NCBI GenBank assembly: GCA_964475955.1
Contig: CAYYZY010000087.1
Location: 1-31,272 of the forward strand
Length of the DNA: 31,272 nucleotides
Origin: DATKZH01 sp964475955
GTDB lineage: Bacteria > Planctomycetota > Planctomycetia > Pirellulales > Thermoguttaceae
Direction of reading: 5' to 3'
Below, piece by piece: positions 16,646-24,446 of this stretch (positions are counted from its first letter, which is position 1; every line of letters starts with the position of its first letter). The position numbers and the translations under genes are program-made. Below the pieces are notes generated by a model that was not told where the DNA came from, searched no databases, and saw only the letters and a program-made list of their open reading frames with translations.

Positions 16646-18024
16646 GTCCGGATCAGGAGTTGAAAGCAATCGGAGAATTCCGCCGACAGCCGGACCAGGA
16701 ACCGGGCGGCGTCGGCACCGTCGATCACGCGGTGGTCGTACGAGAAGGAAAGCGGCAGCAGCAGACGGGCCTCGGGCTGCCCGTCGGCCATCCGCAGTTC
16801 GCTGCGGGCGCGCGACATCCCCAGGATGGCCACCTGCGGGAAGTTGACGATCGGCGTAAACGCGGTTCCGCCGATGCCCCCCCGGTTCGAAATCGCGAAA
16901 GTCGCTCCTTCCATGTCCTCCATGCTGAGCTTGCGGGCGCGGGCCTTCTCGGCCAGGTCGGCCAGCTCCGCCGCGAGCTCAACGATGCTCTTGCGGTCGG
17001 CGTCGCGGATGTACGCCCCCGATTCGACCGCGTACTTCTGGTACTGCCCGTCGACCACTTCGTCCGTGCGGGCGCGGAGCAGCCCCCGGTGATCGGCCTC
17101 GAGCAGGGAATCCCAATCGCTTTTCCAGATCACCTTGATGCAGTTCCAGCCGGCCCCGCGGTAGATGGATTCCAGTTCCTGGAAGATCTTGCCATTGCCG
17201 CGGACGGGTGCGTCCAACCGCTGCAAGTTGCAGTTGACCACGAAGGTCAGGTTGTCGAGCCCGTCCCGGCCGGCGAGACTCAGACCGCCCACCGACTCCG
17301 GCTCGTCCATCTCGCCGTCGCCCAGGAAGCACCACACCCGGGCCTTCGAGGTGTCGGCGATGCCCCGATGCTGCAAGTAGCGCAAGAACCGGGCCTGGTA
17401 GACCGCCATCATCGGCGCGAGCCCCATCGACACGCTGGGCAACTGCCAGAAGCCGGGCATCAGCCACGGGTGCGGATACGAAGATAACCCCGTTTCCCGG
17501 AGGCTTTCCCGGCGGAACCGCTCGAGTTGCTGCTCGGTCAGCCTTCCTTCCAGGTACGCCCGGGCGTAGACTCCCGGCGACGCATGTCCCTGGAAGTAGC
17601 AGACGTCGCCCGGGTGGTCCGCGTCCCGCGCGTGGAGGAAGTGGTTGAACGCCACCTCCCATAACGTGGCCGCCGAGGCGTAGGTCGAAATATGGCCGCC
17701 GAGGCCGTGATGCTCGCGGTTGGCGCGCACCACCATCGCCATGGCGTTCCAGCGGATCAAGTGCTTGATTCGCCGCTCGAGCGTTCGGTCGCCGGGATAA
17801 GCGGGCTGTTCCGCCGTGGGGAGGGTATTCACATAGGCAGAAACGGGCCTGGCTTCCGCTTGGCTCCCGTTCCGCCCGGCTCGCTCCCTCAGAGCCGCCA
17901 AGAGCCGGTCGACCTGCTCGAGCCCCTCGCGGCGGGCCGGATCGTCGAGCGACTCGAACCACTCGGCCAACTCGTCCTGGTCCATTCCTGGTACAGGCGG
18001 CGACAGCACTGCTTGTTCGGCCAT
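16642..18024 (-). CDS. aceE-aceF: In-frame chimera: pyruvate dehydrogenase E1 N-terminus joined to E2 C-terminus
   Basis: One 460-residue open frame, with ATG at 18024 and GGAGGACC before it. Residues 1-340 match homodimeric pyruvate dehydrogenase E1 (AceE): HHGLGGHISTYASAATLWEV, the thiamine diphosphate motif GDGEMDEPES (235-244) with NCN (264-266), and the KYAVESGAYIR run. Residues 341-460 match the end of the dihydrolipoamide acetyltransferase (AceF): DADRKSIVELAAELADLAEKAR and SYDHRVIDGADAARF with catalytic His431 and Asp435. The join is near 17005-17010. Missing are the last two thirds of E1, and the lipoyl, peripheral-binding and half of the catalytic domain of E2. This looks like an in-frame deletion of some 2-3 kb, real or by misassembly. 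Neither enzyme should work as it stands. Confidence 0.85.
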   Translation of the reverse strand: MAEQAVLSPPVPGMDQDELAEWFESLDDPARREGLEQVDRLLAALRERAGRNGSQAEARPVSAYVNTLPTAEQPAYPGDRTLERRIKHLIRWNAMAMVVRANREHHGLGGHISTYASAATLWEVAFNHFLHARDADHPGDVCYFQGHASPGVYARAYLEGRLTEQQLERFRRESLRETGLSSYPHPWLMPGFWQLPSVSMGLAPMMAVYQARFLRYLQHRGIADTSKARVWCFLGDGEMDEPESVGGLSLAGRDGLDNLTFVVNCNLQRLDAPVRGNGKIFQELESIYRGAGWNCIKVIWKSDWDSLLEADHRGLLRARTDEVVDGQYQKYAVESGAYIRDADRKSIVELAAELADLAEKARARKLSMEDMEGATFAISNRGGIGGTAFTPIVNFPQVAILGMSRARSELRMADGQPEARLLLPLSFSYDHRVIDGADAARFLVRLSAEFSDCFQLLIRT

Positions 18025-18177
18025 TGGAAGGTCCTCCTCGGAGCGCTCCGGCTACGCTGCGGTCCTCTGCCCGACGACCGTCGAAGCCCTGTCGACCGAC
18101 GGCGCACGGACGCCAGCCCTTCGAAGCCGCTTGTCACGGCCAAATCACCGTGCGCGACTCGGCGGCCCGCTCGCTGC

Positions 18178-18284
18178 CCTGTAGGAAACGGGCTTTGCGC
18201 CGCTACGAACACCCCGAGACGGCGGAACCCGTTGACCGCGCAACCCCCCGACGGCGGAACGCCGCGGAGGGCGTTCCCTACAGG
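18178..18284. repeat. MITE-like inverted repeat element, family E
   Basis: Ends CCTGTAGGAAACG (18178-18190) and CGTTCCCTACAGG (18272-18284) are inverted with one mismatch. The interior has two copies of GACGGCGGAAC. No second copy is found in this window; similar size and ends suggest a mobile, non-coding element like families B and C. Confidence 0.6.
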
Positions 18285-18723
18285 TCGTGGGCGCGGGCGG
18301 TGATTCACGCTGTCGTCCACGTCCGCTTACTCTCCCGCGAGCCGTTTGTCGTTGGGCAACAGGAACTTCTGATACTGCTCGGGTCCGTGCGATGTGCAAG
18401 TGGCGCGCCGCTCGACGCCGGACTACCGGAACCGACGCCGTCCGCCGGTATTGCTCGCAAACGACAGAGGGTCGCCGAAATGGGTCGGCCCGCCTGCGTC
18501 AGGATGTCCGACCCGCCGGGCAGCCTGTCGCGGAACCGACGGGTAGAGCGGCCGGACCGACCATGGTGCCGTGCACCGCATGGTGCAAGATGCAAGGTGC
18601 AGACCGGGCGTCAGCCAGTCGTCCGCGTGGCTCTCGCGCCTCAAGCCGCCCTCCGGGCCATGCGCCGGCTACGAACTTGCCCGGCAGTAGCCTGCGCAAT
18701 TCAGAGGGTTTGTGTTCGAGGGC

Positions 18724-18769
18724 GTCGAGCCCGCAGTCCTACCGGTTCCGGGGGCTCGCTGCGCTCGAC
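18724..18769. repeat. Inverted repeat element, family D, copy 2 (reverse orientation)
   Basis: Arms GTCGAGC (18724-18730) and GCTCGAC (18763-18769) enclose CCTACCGGTTCCGG, which on the other strand reads CCGGAACCGGTAGG and matches the centre of the copy at 2977-3033. The right side (GGCTCGCTGCGCTCGAC) is the long arm, while the left arm is shortened. Confidence 0.6.
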
Positions 18770-18814
18770 ACCGGCCAGCGCGGCCCGGTCGCTGAAGCCA
18801 TTTCCCGGCTATTC

Positions 18815-20845
18815 CTACGATCCGTCCGCGTGGAAGCAGGACGCTTTCAGGGCCTCGACGACCTGCTCCCGAGAGGCGCGGCCGCACTCGAAGAACAATC
18901 GATCCGGGCCCATGGGCAGGATGCAACGCTCGGCTTCGCGCGTCCACGACACCGGCTTTCCCGCTTCGTCGTAGAGCCGGCATTCTCCGCCCGGTAGCGG
19001 CAGGTGCAGCTCGCCCGCGCCGCGGTTGGTGCGGTAGGCGATCGTCTGGCGACCCTCGGCCGTGAAGATCAATGCGGTGGCGTCCTGCCAGCCGCCGGGT
19101 CGGGCCAAGCCGGTTCGGGGATACCCCAGCCAGCGACGCTTCCCCGCGGCGTAATCGACGCCGCACGCGTAGAAAAACGCCAGTACTCCCTCGAAGCCCA
19201 ACTCCTTCTCCTGGAGGCTGTGGTCCGGTCCGCCGACCAGTTCCGTGGAGGCCGACCACACGCCCTGGTAGGCCACCCAGTTGGTCGAATAGGGGACGGT
19301 TCTGCCGCGGAACACCGCGCGGCGAAGCTCCGGTTGGCTGGGGCCTTTCCACAGGAACCGATCGCGCAGGCGGGCGCGGATCACGGCCGCGGCTGCGTCG
19401 AACGTCGCCAAGTCGGGCTCGGCCACCTCGTGCGGGCCGAGGATCATCGCCCCGTGCCGGATGCCGTGCATGTGCATGTCGACGTGCGCGACCACCGGAT
19501 CGTTCCATACGTGGTCGCGGACCACCCGGGCCTCGGGCTCCGAAAAAGGCGACGGCCCGCGGAGCTTGAGCGCCCGGCCTTCGCGCCAGCCGTAGCCCTT
19601 GGTGTAGTCCTCCCAGAGGAAGTCGAAGTTGCGGTTCAGGTCGCAGCCGGCGGCGCTCTCCTGGCGCATCGAGCCGCTGAGCAGCGGGATCACGGTGACG
19701 GTGAAGTGACGCAACAGCCAGCGGGTCTTGTAGTCGGCCTCGGGCACGTCGGCCAGATACGCGATGAGGTCGAGAAGCAGGTGTGGGTTGAGCCATTCGC
19801 CGGAGTGGATGGCCCCGACGACGAACAGGATCGGCCGGTCGAGCGGCCCCGAACGGAAGCGCCAGATGGGCTTGCCGCCCGAGTCGACGCCGACCCGCTC
19901 CCGCACCCAGGTTCCCTCCACGCGCGCGGCCAGTTCCTCCTGAAGCTTCATGTACTCTTCGTAACCGAGCCGTTCGGAGAGCGCTCGAACGTAGCGCACG
20001 CTGCGCGCCGTCAGGTTCCCCGGCAGGACCCACTTGACGACCGCACCGGGGTCGTGGCCCGGCTCGCCGTTCGGTGAGAGGAGATCGATCGCGAGGAGGC
20101 GGCCTCGGCCGATCGTGTGTTCGACGGCGACGGGCTGCCCCTCTGGCAGGAGCTTCAGGAGCACCCGGCCGCCGTCGCGCACGTCGCGGAGACAGCGACA
20201 CCCGTAGCGCTCGTCGCGGCGCCCGAAGTGGGCCAATGACTGTCCAACGGCCAGTCCCCGGGTTGCCTCGCTGGAGCCGGCGACCTCGACGCGCAGCTCC
20301 TTCTCGGAGACGACCTCCTCCGGCTTCCCACCCGACCAGGCGGCATAGACGCGCAAGTCGACGATCGCCGTGCGTCCCGCCTGGACGAAGCGCATGATCG
20401 CCCCTTCGGCGGCGGGGGACGCGATCACGGCGGCGTCGAGCTTCTCGGCGTCCAGGCCGTCTTCGTCTTCAAGCACGACGACCCGATCGGGGCAGAGCAC
20501 GGCCAGTTCGTTCTTTGCGCGCGCGGCCTCTTCGCCGCCGAGGAAGCCGACGCGAGCCGTCGGCCGCTCGATCGGGACCGCCTTGGCCGCGGCGCGCGCC
20601 CGGCCGGCGATCAGCTCGACGCCGACGCCCGACGCCGCATCGTCCTGCGCCTCGAGGAAGCCGAGCAGTTCGTCGCCCTCGCGCACCTCGAACACGGTGC
20701 CGGGGGCCGGCTTTTCGGCGCCGGCCAGAACGACGGTCGTCCCGGCCACCGAATCGACGGTCGGCCCGGCGGCGCCCGGGATCGACGTGCACGCAATCAC
20801 GGCCGCCGCGATCCACGCGCGGGAGATTCGTAGGGAAGGTCGCAT
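18815..20845 (-). CDS. Secreted M14-family zinc carboxypeptidase with N-terminal extension
   Basis: A 676-residue protein. I set the start at ATG 20845 (GGAG site upstream) because it begins a signal peptide (AWIAAAVIACTSIPGAAG); the same frame continues upstream without homology. Residues 30-275 are an all-beta and Rossmann-like extension that may be a glutamine amidotransferase/ThuA-type fold (LRVYAAWSGG, TIGRGRLLAIDLLSPNG). The peptidase domain spans about 315-600: zinc ligands in HSGEW (His347, Glu350) and one of the His in DMHMH (458/460), substrate Asn404-Arg405 in CDLNRNFDF, and the catalytic Glu535 in SASTELVGG. All M14 key residues are present, so it should be active outside the cytoplasm. 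It is in the same orientation as the BNR gene upstream, 155 bases away. Confidence 0.87.
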   Translation of the reverse strand: MRPSLRISRAWIAAAVIACTSIPGAAGPTVDSVAGTTVVLAGAEKPAPGTVFEVREGDELLGFLEAQDDAASGVGVELIAGRARAAAKAVPIERPTARVGFLGGEEAARAKNELAVLCPDRVVVLEDEDGLDAEKLDAAVIASPAAEGAIMRFVQAGRTAIVDLRVYAAWSGGKPEEVVSEKELRVEVAGSSEATRGLAVGQSLAHFGRRDERYGCRCLRDVRDGGRVLLKLLPEGQPVAVEHTIGRGRLLAIDLLSPNGEPGHDPGAVVKWVLPGNLTARSVRYVRALSERLGYEEYMKLQEELAARVEGTWVRERVGVDSGGKPIWRFRSGPLDRPILFVVGAIHSGEWLNPHLLLDLIAYLADVPEADYKTRWLLRHFTVTVIPLLSGSMRQESAAGCDLNRNFDFLWEDYTKGYGWREGRALKLRGPSPFSEPEARVVRDHVWNDPVVAHVDMHMHGIRHGAMILGPHEVAEPDLATFDAAAAVIRARLRDRFLWKGPSQPELRRAVFRGRTVPYSTNWVAYQGVWSASTELVGGPDHSLQEKELGFEGVLAFFYACGVDYAAGKRRWLGYPRTGLARPGGWQDATALIFTAEGRQTIAYRTNRGAGELHLPLPGGECRLYDEAGKPVSWTREAERCILPMGPDRLFFECGRASREQVVEALKASCFHADGS

Positions 20846-20860
20846 CCTCGGTACTCCTAA

Positions 20861-20918
20861 CGTGGGGCACGTTTCCAACGTGCCCACAACCCAATGGCAC
20901 GTTGGAAACGTGCCCCAC
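20861..20918. repeat. Inverted repeat element, family B, copy 2 (perfect arms)
   Basis: Arms 20862-20884 and 20896-20918 are a perfect 23-base inverted repeat around an 11-base spacer. Each arm holds the internal palindrome GCACGTT / AACGTGC. It matches the element at 5544-5610 and lies just upstream of the M14 peptidase ATG, between it and the BNR gene. Confidence 0.85.
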
Positions 20919-21000
20919 AACACGCGCGCATCATCGCGGTCAAAGACTCTAAGGCTCCGATCGCCGGCGCACAAGGCCGGCCGGTTCCGGCGGCGAAGTC

Positions 21001-22983
21001 TCACTCCGGGCACGCGAACTCGCCTTCCATCACGGGCGGGAGCATGCGCACGTTGCCCTCGCGGTCGCAGAAGTAGAGGCGCGACTCGGACGGCTCGCGA
21101 CCGTGGCCGTCGGCCCAGAGGGCGTAGAAGTCGGGGTGGGCGCCTACCGGCTTGCGGCAGTAGGTGTGGTTCAGGGGGCTGTCGTGGGTGAGCTGCTTCA
21201 CCATCTGCCACGTACGGCCCTGGTCGGCGCTCGTCCACATGGCCACCTCGCCGCCGGTGTTGTACTTCTGCGGGCCGGCCTCGGTGGGGCCGATGATGCG
21301 CCACAGGTCGTCGGCCTCGATGTAGAGCGAGCCCGTGTCGTAGTTGTTGTCGGACCGGATCGTGCCGCCGAACTCCCACTGGCTGCCGGTCCATCGGGCG
21401 GTGCCCCAGGTGCGCGGGTCGTTCACGGGGCCCGACTCCCATCCCCCGCTGGTGAGGTAGAGGATCACCGGTCGGCCCTCGGAGTCGAACGCCAGGTCCT
21501 TCATGTAGACGTTCAATCCCTCGCCCCGGTACTCGCGCACCAGCGCGGGATTGTCGGGCGCGGTCAGCGGCAGCTCGAGGGCCTCGCCCCGGACGTTGCG
21601 CCACGCGTGCCCGAAGTCGTCGGTCTCCATGTAGTAGAGGTTCGTCCGCCAGTTGAGCCCCTTCGGGCTAGGGTGGAAGTTGAAGGCGGTGCCGACCTTG
21701 TTCCCGTGGGGCCAGCTAATCTGGTAGTGGCCCATCTCGACGCGGGCGAGCATCTGCGGCTCGGTCCAGTCGCGCCCGTCCGGGCTGGTCATCTGGAAGA
21801 GGCGCCGCCCCCCGTGGTATTTCGTGTGGAGAAACAGGAACCCTTGCCCGGTCAGGTAGTACGGCTGAGTATAGGAGAAATTGGTCACCTTGACGATTTC
21901 GAACGCGTCGATCGAGTACGGCTCGGTGCTCACCGAGATGTACGACGGCCGGGCGGTGCCGTGCGAGCTGGAGAAGATCCAGACGTGGCCCCTCGCGTCG
22001 AGCGAGATGACCGGGTTGTCGTGGGCGTCGTCGGTGTGCTTGTCGAGCAGAAAGCGCGGGCGGGGCACCATGCCCGTCGCGTGGTCGTAGTACGACACCA
22101 TGTGCACCAGCGTGTTCTTGTCCTTGCGCGAGCCGCCGTAGCAGAAGAACGTCTTGTTCACTTCGGGGGCGTAGACGGCGAAGGGGCGATGCTTCGCGCA
22201 ATACGTGCCCAGGCCGCCGCTGTATTTGAACACGTACTCGTCGCCCTGGGCCTGGTTCAAGTACCAGATGCCGCGGTAGCCGTCCACGGGGCGGCCGGCG
22301 AGCTTCAACTCGGAGTGATATCGGGCGACGAGCGGAGCGCCCGCCGTGCTGGCCCATGCGCCGTCCTCGAGCGACGCCGCGCGGAATTGAGCGACCAGCC
22401 CGTCGCTCAGGTCGGCGCTCCACTCGGAAGCCTTGGGCAGCGCGGCGATCTCCTCGGCGGAAAGGGCCCGCTGCCAGAGGGCGACGTCTTCCAGCCAACC
22501 GTCGAGCACGCGCTCGCCTGGGCTCAGGGCGCCGAGGTAGAGATCGGCCGTCGATGAGGGCATGCGCCCCGGGGCCTGCGTCGCGTGGGCCAGTTCGCCG
22601 TCGACGTAGAGCCGGATCTCGCGGCCGTCGTAGGTGCCGGCCAGGTGGGTCCACGTGTCGGCCGGCGGCGGCTCGACGTGGGCATAGGTGTACTTGCCCT
22701 CGGCGTACTCCACGAGCATCCGCACCCGGCCCTTGAACCGATAGAGCGTGAACAGCTCACCGGCCCGGCCGCGACCTGCGAAGACCTGCGAGCCGGCCGG
22801 ACGGCGCAGCTTGCCCCAGGCGGAGACGGTCAGCGCGTCGACGTCGAGCGCGTCGCCCGTCGGGGCCACGGCGTAACTGGTCACCCCGTTGAATTCGACG
22901 CCGTCCTGTGGGGCCCCCCCGGCACTCAGCCCGAGCCCCAGCGAAAGCACGCTCACGCACGTCAAGAACAGGGCTCGATTCAC
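21001..22983 (-). CDS. Secreted LamG + BNR_4 family protein (polysaccharide-lyase-like)
   Basis: A 660-residue protein from GTG 22983 with AAGGGAG upstream. The signal peptide is ALFLTCVSVLSLGLGLSAGG. Residues about 28-180 are a LamG/concanavalin-like module (VEFNGVTSYAVAP, TWTHLAGTYDGREIRLYVDG, LYLGALSPGERVLDGWLEDV). Residues about 230-650 form a BNR-repeat beta-propeller of the BNR_4 type: DGYRGIWYLNQ, KYSGGLGTYCAKHRPFAVYAP, WTSADQGRTWQMV. Relatives of this propeller include polysaccharide lyases, but I see no residue set that decides between binding and catalysis. It likely acts outside the cell. The promoter side, 22984-23105, is a family C repeat, and the divergent neighbour is FxsA. Confidence 0.85.
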   Translation of the reverse strand: MNRALFLTCVSVLSLGLGLSAGGAPQDGVEFNGVTSYAVAPTGDALDVDALTVSAWGKLRRPAGSQVFAGRGRAGELFTLYRFKGRVRMLVEYAEGKYTYAHVEPPPADTWTHLAGTYDGREIRLYVDGELAHATQAPGRMPSSTADLYLGALSPGERVLDGWLEDVALWQRALSAEEIAALPKASEWSADLSDGLVAQFRAASLEDGAWASTAGAPLVARYHSELKLAGRPVDGYRGIWYLNQAQGDEYVFKYSGGLGTYCAKHRPFAVYAPEVNKTFFCYGGSRKDKNTLVHMVSYYDHATGMVPRPRFLLDKHTDDAHDNPVISLDARGHVWIFSSSHGTARPSYISVSTEPYSIDAFEIVKVTNFSYTQPYYLTGQGFLFLHTKYHGGRRLFQMTSPDGRDWTEPQMLARVEMGHYQISWPHGNKVGTAFNFHPSPKGLNWRTNLYYMETDDFGHAWRNVRGEALELPLTAPDNPALVREYRGEGLNVYMKDLAFDSEGRPVILYLTSGGWESGPVNDPRTWGTARWTGSQWEFGGTIRSDNNYDTGSLYIEADDLWRIIGPTEAGPQKYNTGGEVAMWTSADQGRTWQMVKQLTHDSPLNHTYCRKPVGAHPDFYALWADGHGREPSESRLYFCDREGNVRMLPPVMEGEFACPE

Positions 22984-22996
22984 GTGTCTGTCTCCC

Positions 22997-23104
22997 TTGG
23001 AGTGCGGCGACTCGTCGCCGCTTTCTTCATTTCTGGTCCTGACTCACGCGGCGACCGAGGCCTCCGGCCAGTCGGAAGAACAGCGACGAGTCGCCGCGTT
23101 CCAT
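22997..23104. repeat. MITE-like inverted repeat element, family C, copy 2
   Basis: Left end TTGGAGTGCGGCGAC and right end GTCGCCGCGTTCC with similar internal palindromes (GCGGCGAC / GTCGCCGC) as the copy at 6672-6797. It separates the LamG/BNR gene from the FxsA promoter. The RBS of the BNR gene is right at its edge. Confidence 0.75.
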
Positions 23105-23159
23105 GAATGGTCGATTCGAGTCTAGTCGGCACGCCCCGGGAACGCAAATCGGCGGGGGG

Positions 23160-23189
23160 TCGACCGGGTCCGCCTCCCCCCGCTACAAT
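23160..23189 (+). promoter_or_regulatory. Promoter candidate for fxsA
   Basis: TCGACC (23160-23165), an 18-base spacer and TACAAT (23184-23189) match a vegetative promoter at 4 of 6 and 5 of 6 positions. The leader to the GTG at 23266 would be about 70 bases. Confidence 0.45.
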
Positions 23190-23265
23190 ACCGTTTACGC
23201 GGCCTCGCTTGCGCCGGCCGGCTGGGCTGGTCGGCCGCCGGTGCCGCCTGAGGAGAGGGCCTGCC

Positions 23266-23715
23266 GTGCTCTTGCGATTGTTCCTGCTGTTCACGCTGAT
23301 CCCGCTGGGCGAGCTCGCGCTATTGTTCTGGATTTCGCAGCACACGGGCTGGCTCTTCACGCTGAGCCTGGTGGTCGTCACCGGCGTGGTGGGAGCGTGG
23401 CTGGCCCGGCAGCAGGGCGTGCGGTGCTGGCTCGAGGTGCATCGGCAACTGGCCGCGGGGCGGCTGCCGACCGAGTCGCTTCTGGACGGGCTGATGATCC
23501 TGGTCGCCGGGGCCGTGCTGATCACGCCCGGCGTGCTCACCGACCTGGCGGGGTTCTCGCTGCTGGTGCCGCCGATCCGCCGGCGCGTGCGCGGCTACCT
23601 GGCGCGACGCTTCAAGGCCCACGTCGTGGTCCACTCCGCGCAGGGCTTCGGTCCGCGCGACCAACAGCACGACGACGTGATCGACGTCGAATCGCGCCCC
23701 ACCGACGACGCGTGA
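23266..23715 (+). CDS. fxsA: FxsA family membrane protein
   Basis: A 149-residue protein from GTG 23266, preceded by GAGGAGAGGG. It has the FxsA layout: three to four hydrophobic helices (LLRLFLLFTLIPLGELALLFWI, LFTLSLVVVTGVVGAWLA, LMILVAGAVLITPGVLTDLAG), with GAWLARQQG between helices 2 and 3, and a soluble C-terminal tail with DDVIDVE. The family is named from E. coli FxsA, which eases exclusion of phage T7 by the F plasmid; the function in other bacteria is not settled. It probably sits in the inner membrane. It precedes tadA by 179 bases in the same orientation. Confidence 0.9.
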   Translation: MLLRLFLLFTLIPLGELALLFWISQHTGWLFTLSLVVVTGVVGAWLARQQGVRCWLEVHRQLAAGRLPTESLLDGLMILVAGAVLITPGVLTDLAGFSLLVPPIRRRVRGYLARRFKAHVVVHSAQGFGPRDQQHDDVIDVESRPTDDA

Positions 23716-23894
23716 GCTCCCCACGCCGGCCGCCGTACTCGGTTTCGCGGTGCCGGGCGGACTGCGCGCACGGCCCAACCGTTCTTCCCTCGCCGTGCGC
23801 TTCCGGGGCTTCCGCTCCGCCGACGGGCGATGTTAAGCTGGAGTGAGCGCCTCTGCGGGGAAGCGGCCCAAGTGCATTTAACGGAGACCTCTTC

Positions 23895-24353
23895 TTGCAC
23901 CAGCATTTCATGAAGCTTGCACTCCGGGAAGCCGAGCTGGCCATGCGCGAAGACGAGGTGCCCGTCGGCGCCGTCATCGTGCGCGACGACCGGGTGATCG
24001 CGTCGGCGCACAACCAGCGAGAGCAGCTCCGCGACCCCACGGCCCACGCCGAAATGATCGCCATCACGCAGGCGGCCGAGGCGCTCCAGTCGTGGCGACT
24101 CGACGGGGCAACGCTCTACGTCACCCTGGAACCCTGTCCGATGTGCGCGGGGGCCATCCTCCAGGCGCGCATCCCCACGGTGGTCTACGGAGCGGCCGAC
24201 CCGAAGGCCGGCGCGGTCCGCACGCTCTATCGGCTCCTCGACGACGATCGCCTCAACCACCGCGCCGCAGTCGTCGCCAACGTATTGGCCGACCCGTGCG
24301 GCGCGATCCTCTCCCGCTTCTTTCAGGCGCAACGGGGCATGGGGAAGAAATAG
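23895..24353 (+). CDS. tadA: tRNA adenosine(34) deaminase TadA
   Basis: A 152-residue cytidine deaminase-fold enzyme that converts A34 to inosine in tRNA-Arg(ACG), allowing wobble decoding. The zinc site is complete: HAE with His51 and proton-shuttling Glu53, and PCPMC with Cys81 and Cys84. DEVPVGAVIV and the tail RFFQAQR are also typical. I chose the TTG at 23895 since GGAG lies 8 bases upstream and the family's N-terminal helix (HFMKLALREAELA) starts before the next ATG (23910), which would cut it. The deaminase should act in the cytoplasm as a dimer. No sequence oddity is seen. Confidence 0.93.
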   Translation: MHQHFMKLALREAELAMREDEVPVGAVIVRDDRVIASAHNQREQLRDPTAHAEMIAITQAAEALQSWRLDGATLYVTLEPCPMCAGAILQARIPTVVYGAADPKAGAVRTLYRLLDDDRLNHRAAVVANVLADPCGAILSRFFQAQRGMGKK

Positions 24354-24446
24354 TCCGGTTGCCTCCCCCCCGAAATGCGGCAAGAATGGAATAGGACGCC
24401 GGAAAACGTTTTTCCACCCGTTCTGGTGCCAGTCGCGGAGCAGACG

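Larger units (their letters stand above)
18025..18814. other. Gene-free stretch of about 790 bases with repeats and a possible gene remnant
   Basis: It contains repeat E (18178-18284) and repeat D (18724-18769). Minus strand 18422-18327 reads, just before a TAA, CTSHGPEQYQKFLLPNDKRL and then AGE; this looks like the last residues of a lost gene, but I do not recognise it. A stretch near 18567-18605 has repeated GGTGC/GCACC motifs. No RNA gene is evident. Confidence 0.5.

Noticed and set aside
14018..16663. 881-residue plus-strand frame opposite the synthetase/GNAT gene
   Set aside because: Antisense shadow; the minus-strand protein has clear conserved domains throughout.
20469..20952. Frames with MGHVSNVP / WGTFPTCP-type peptides
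   Set aside because: They come from translating the family B inverted repeat.
20846..21604. Upstream extension of the M14 peptidase frame
   Set aside because: No homology, overlaps the BNR gene and the family B repeat, and a signal peptide starts at 20845.
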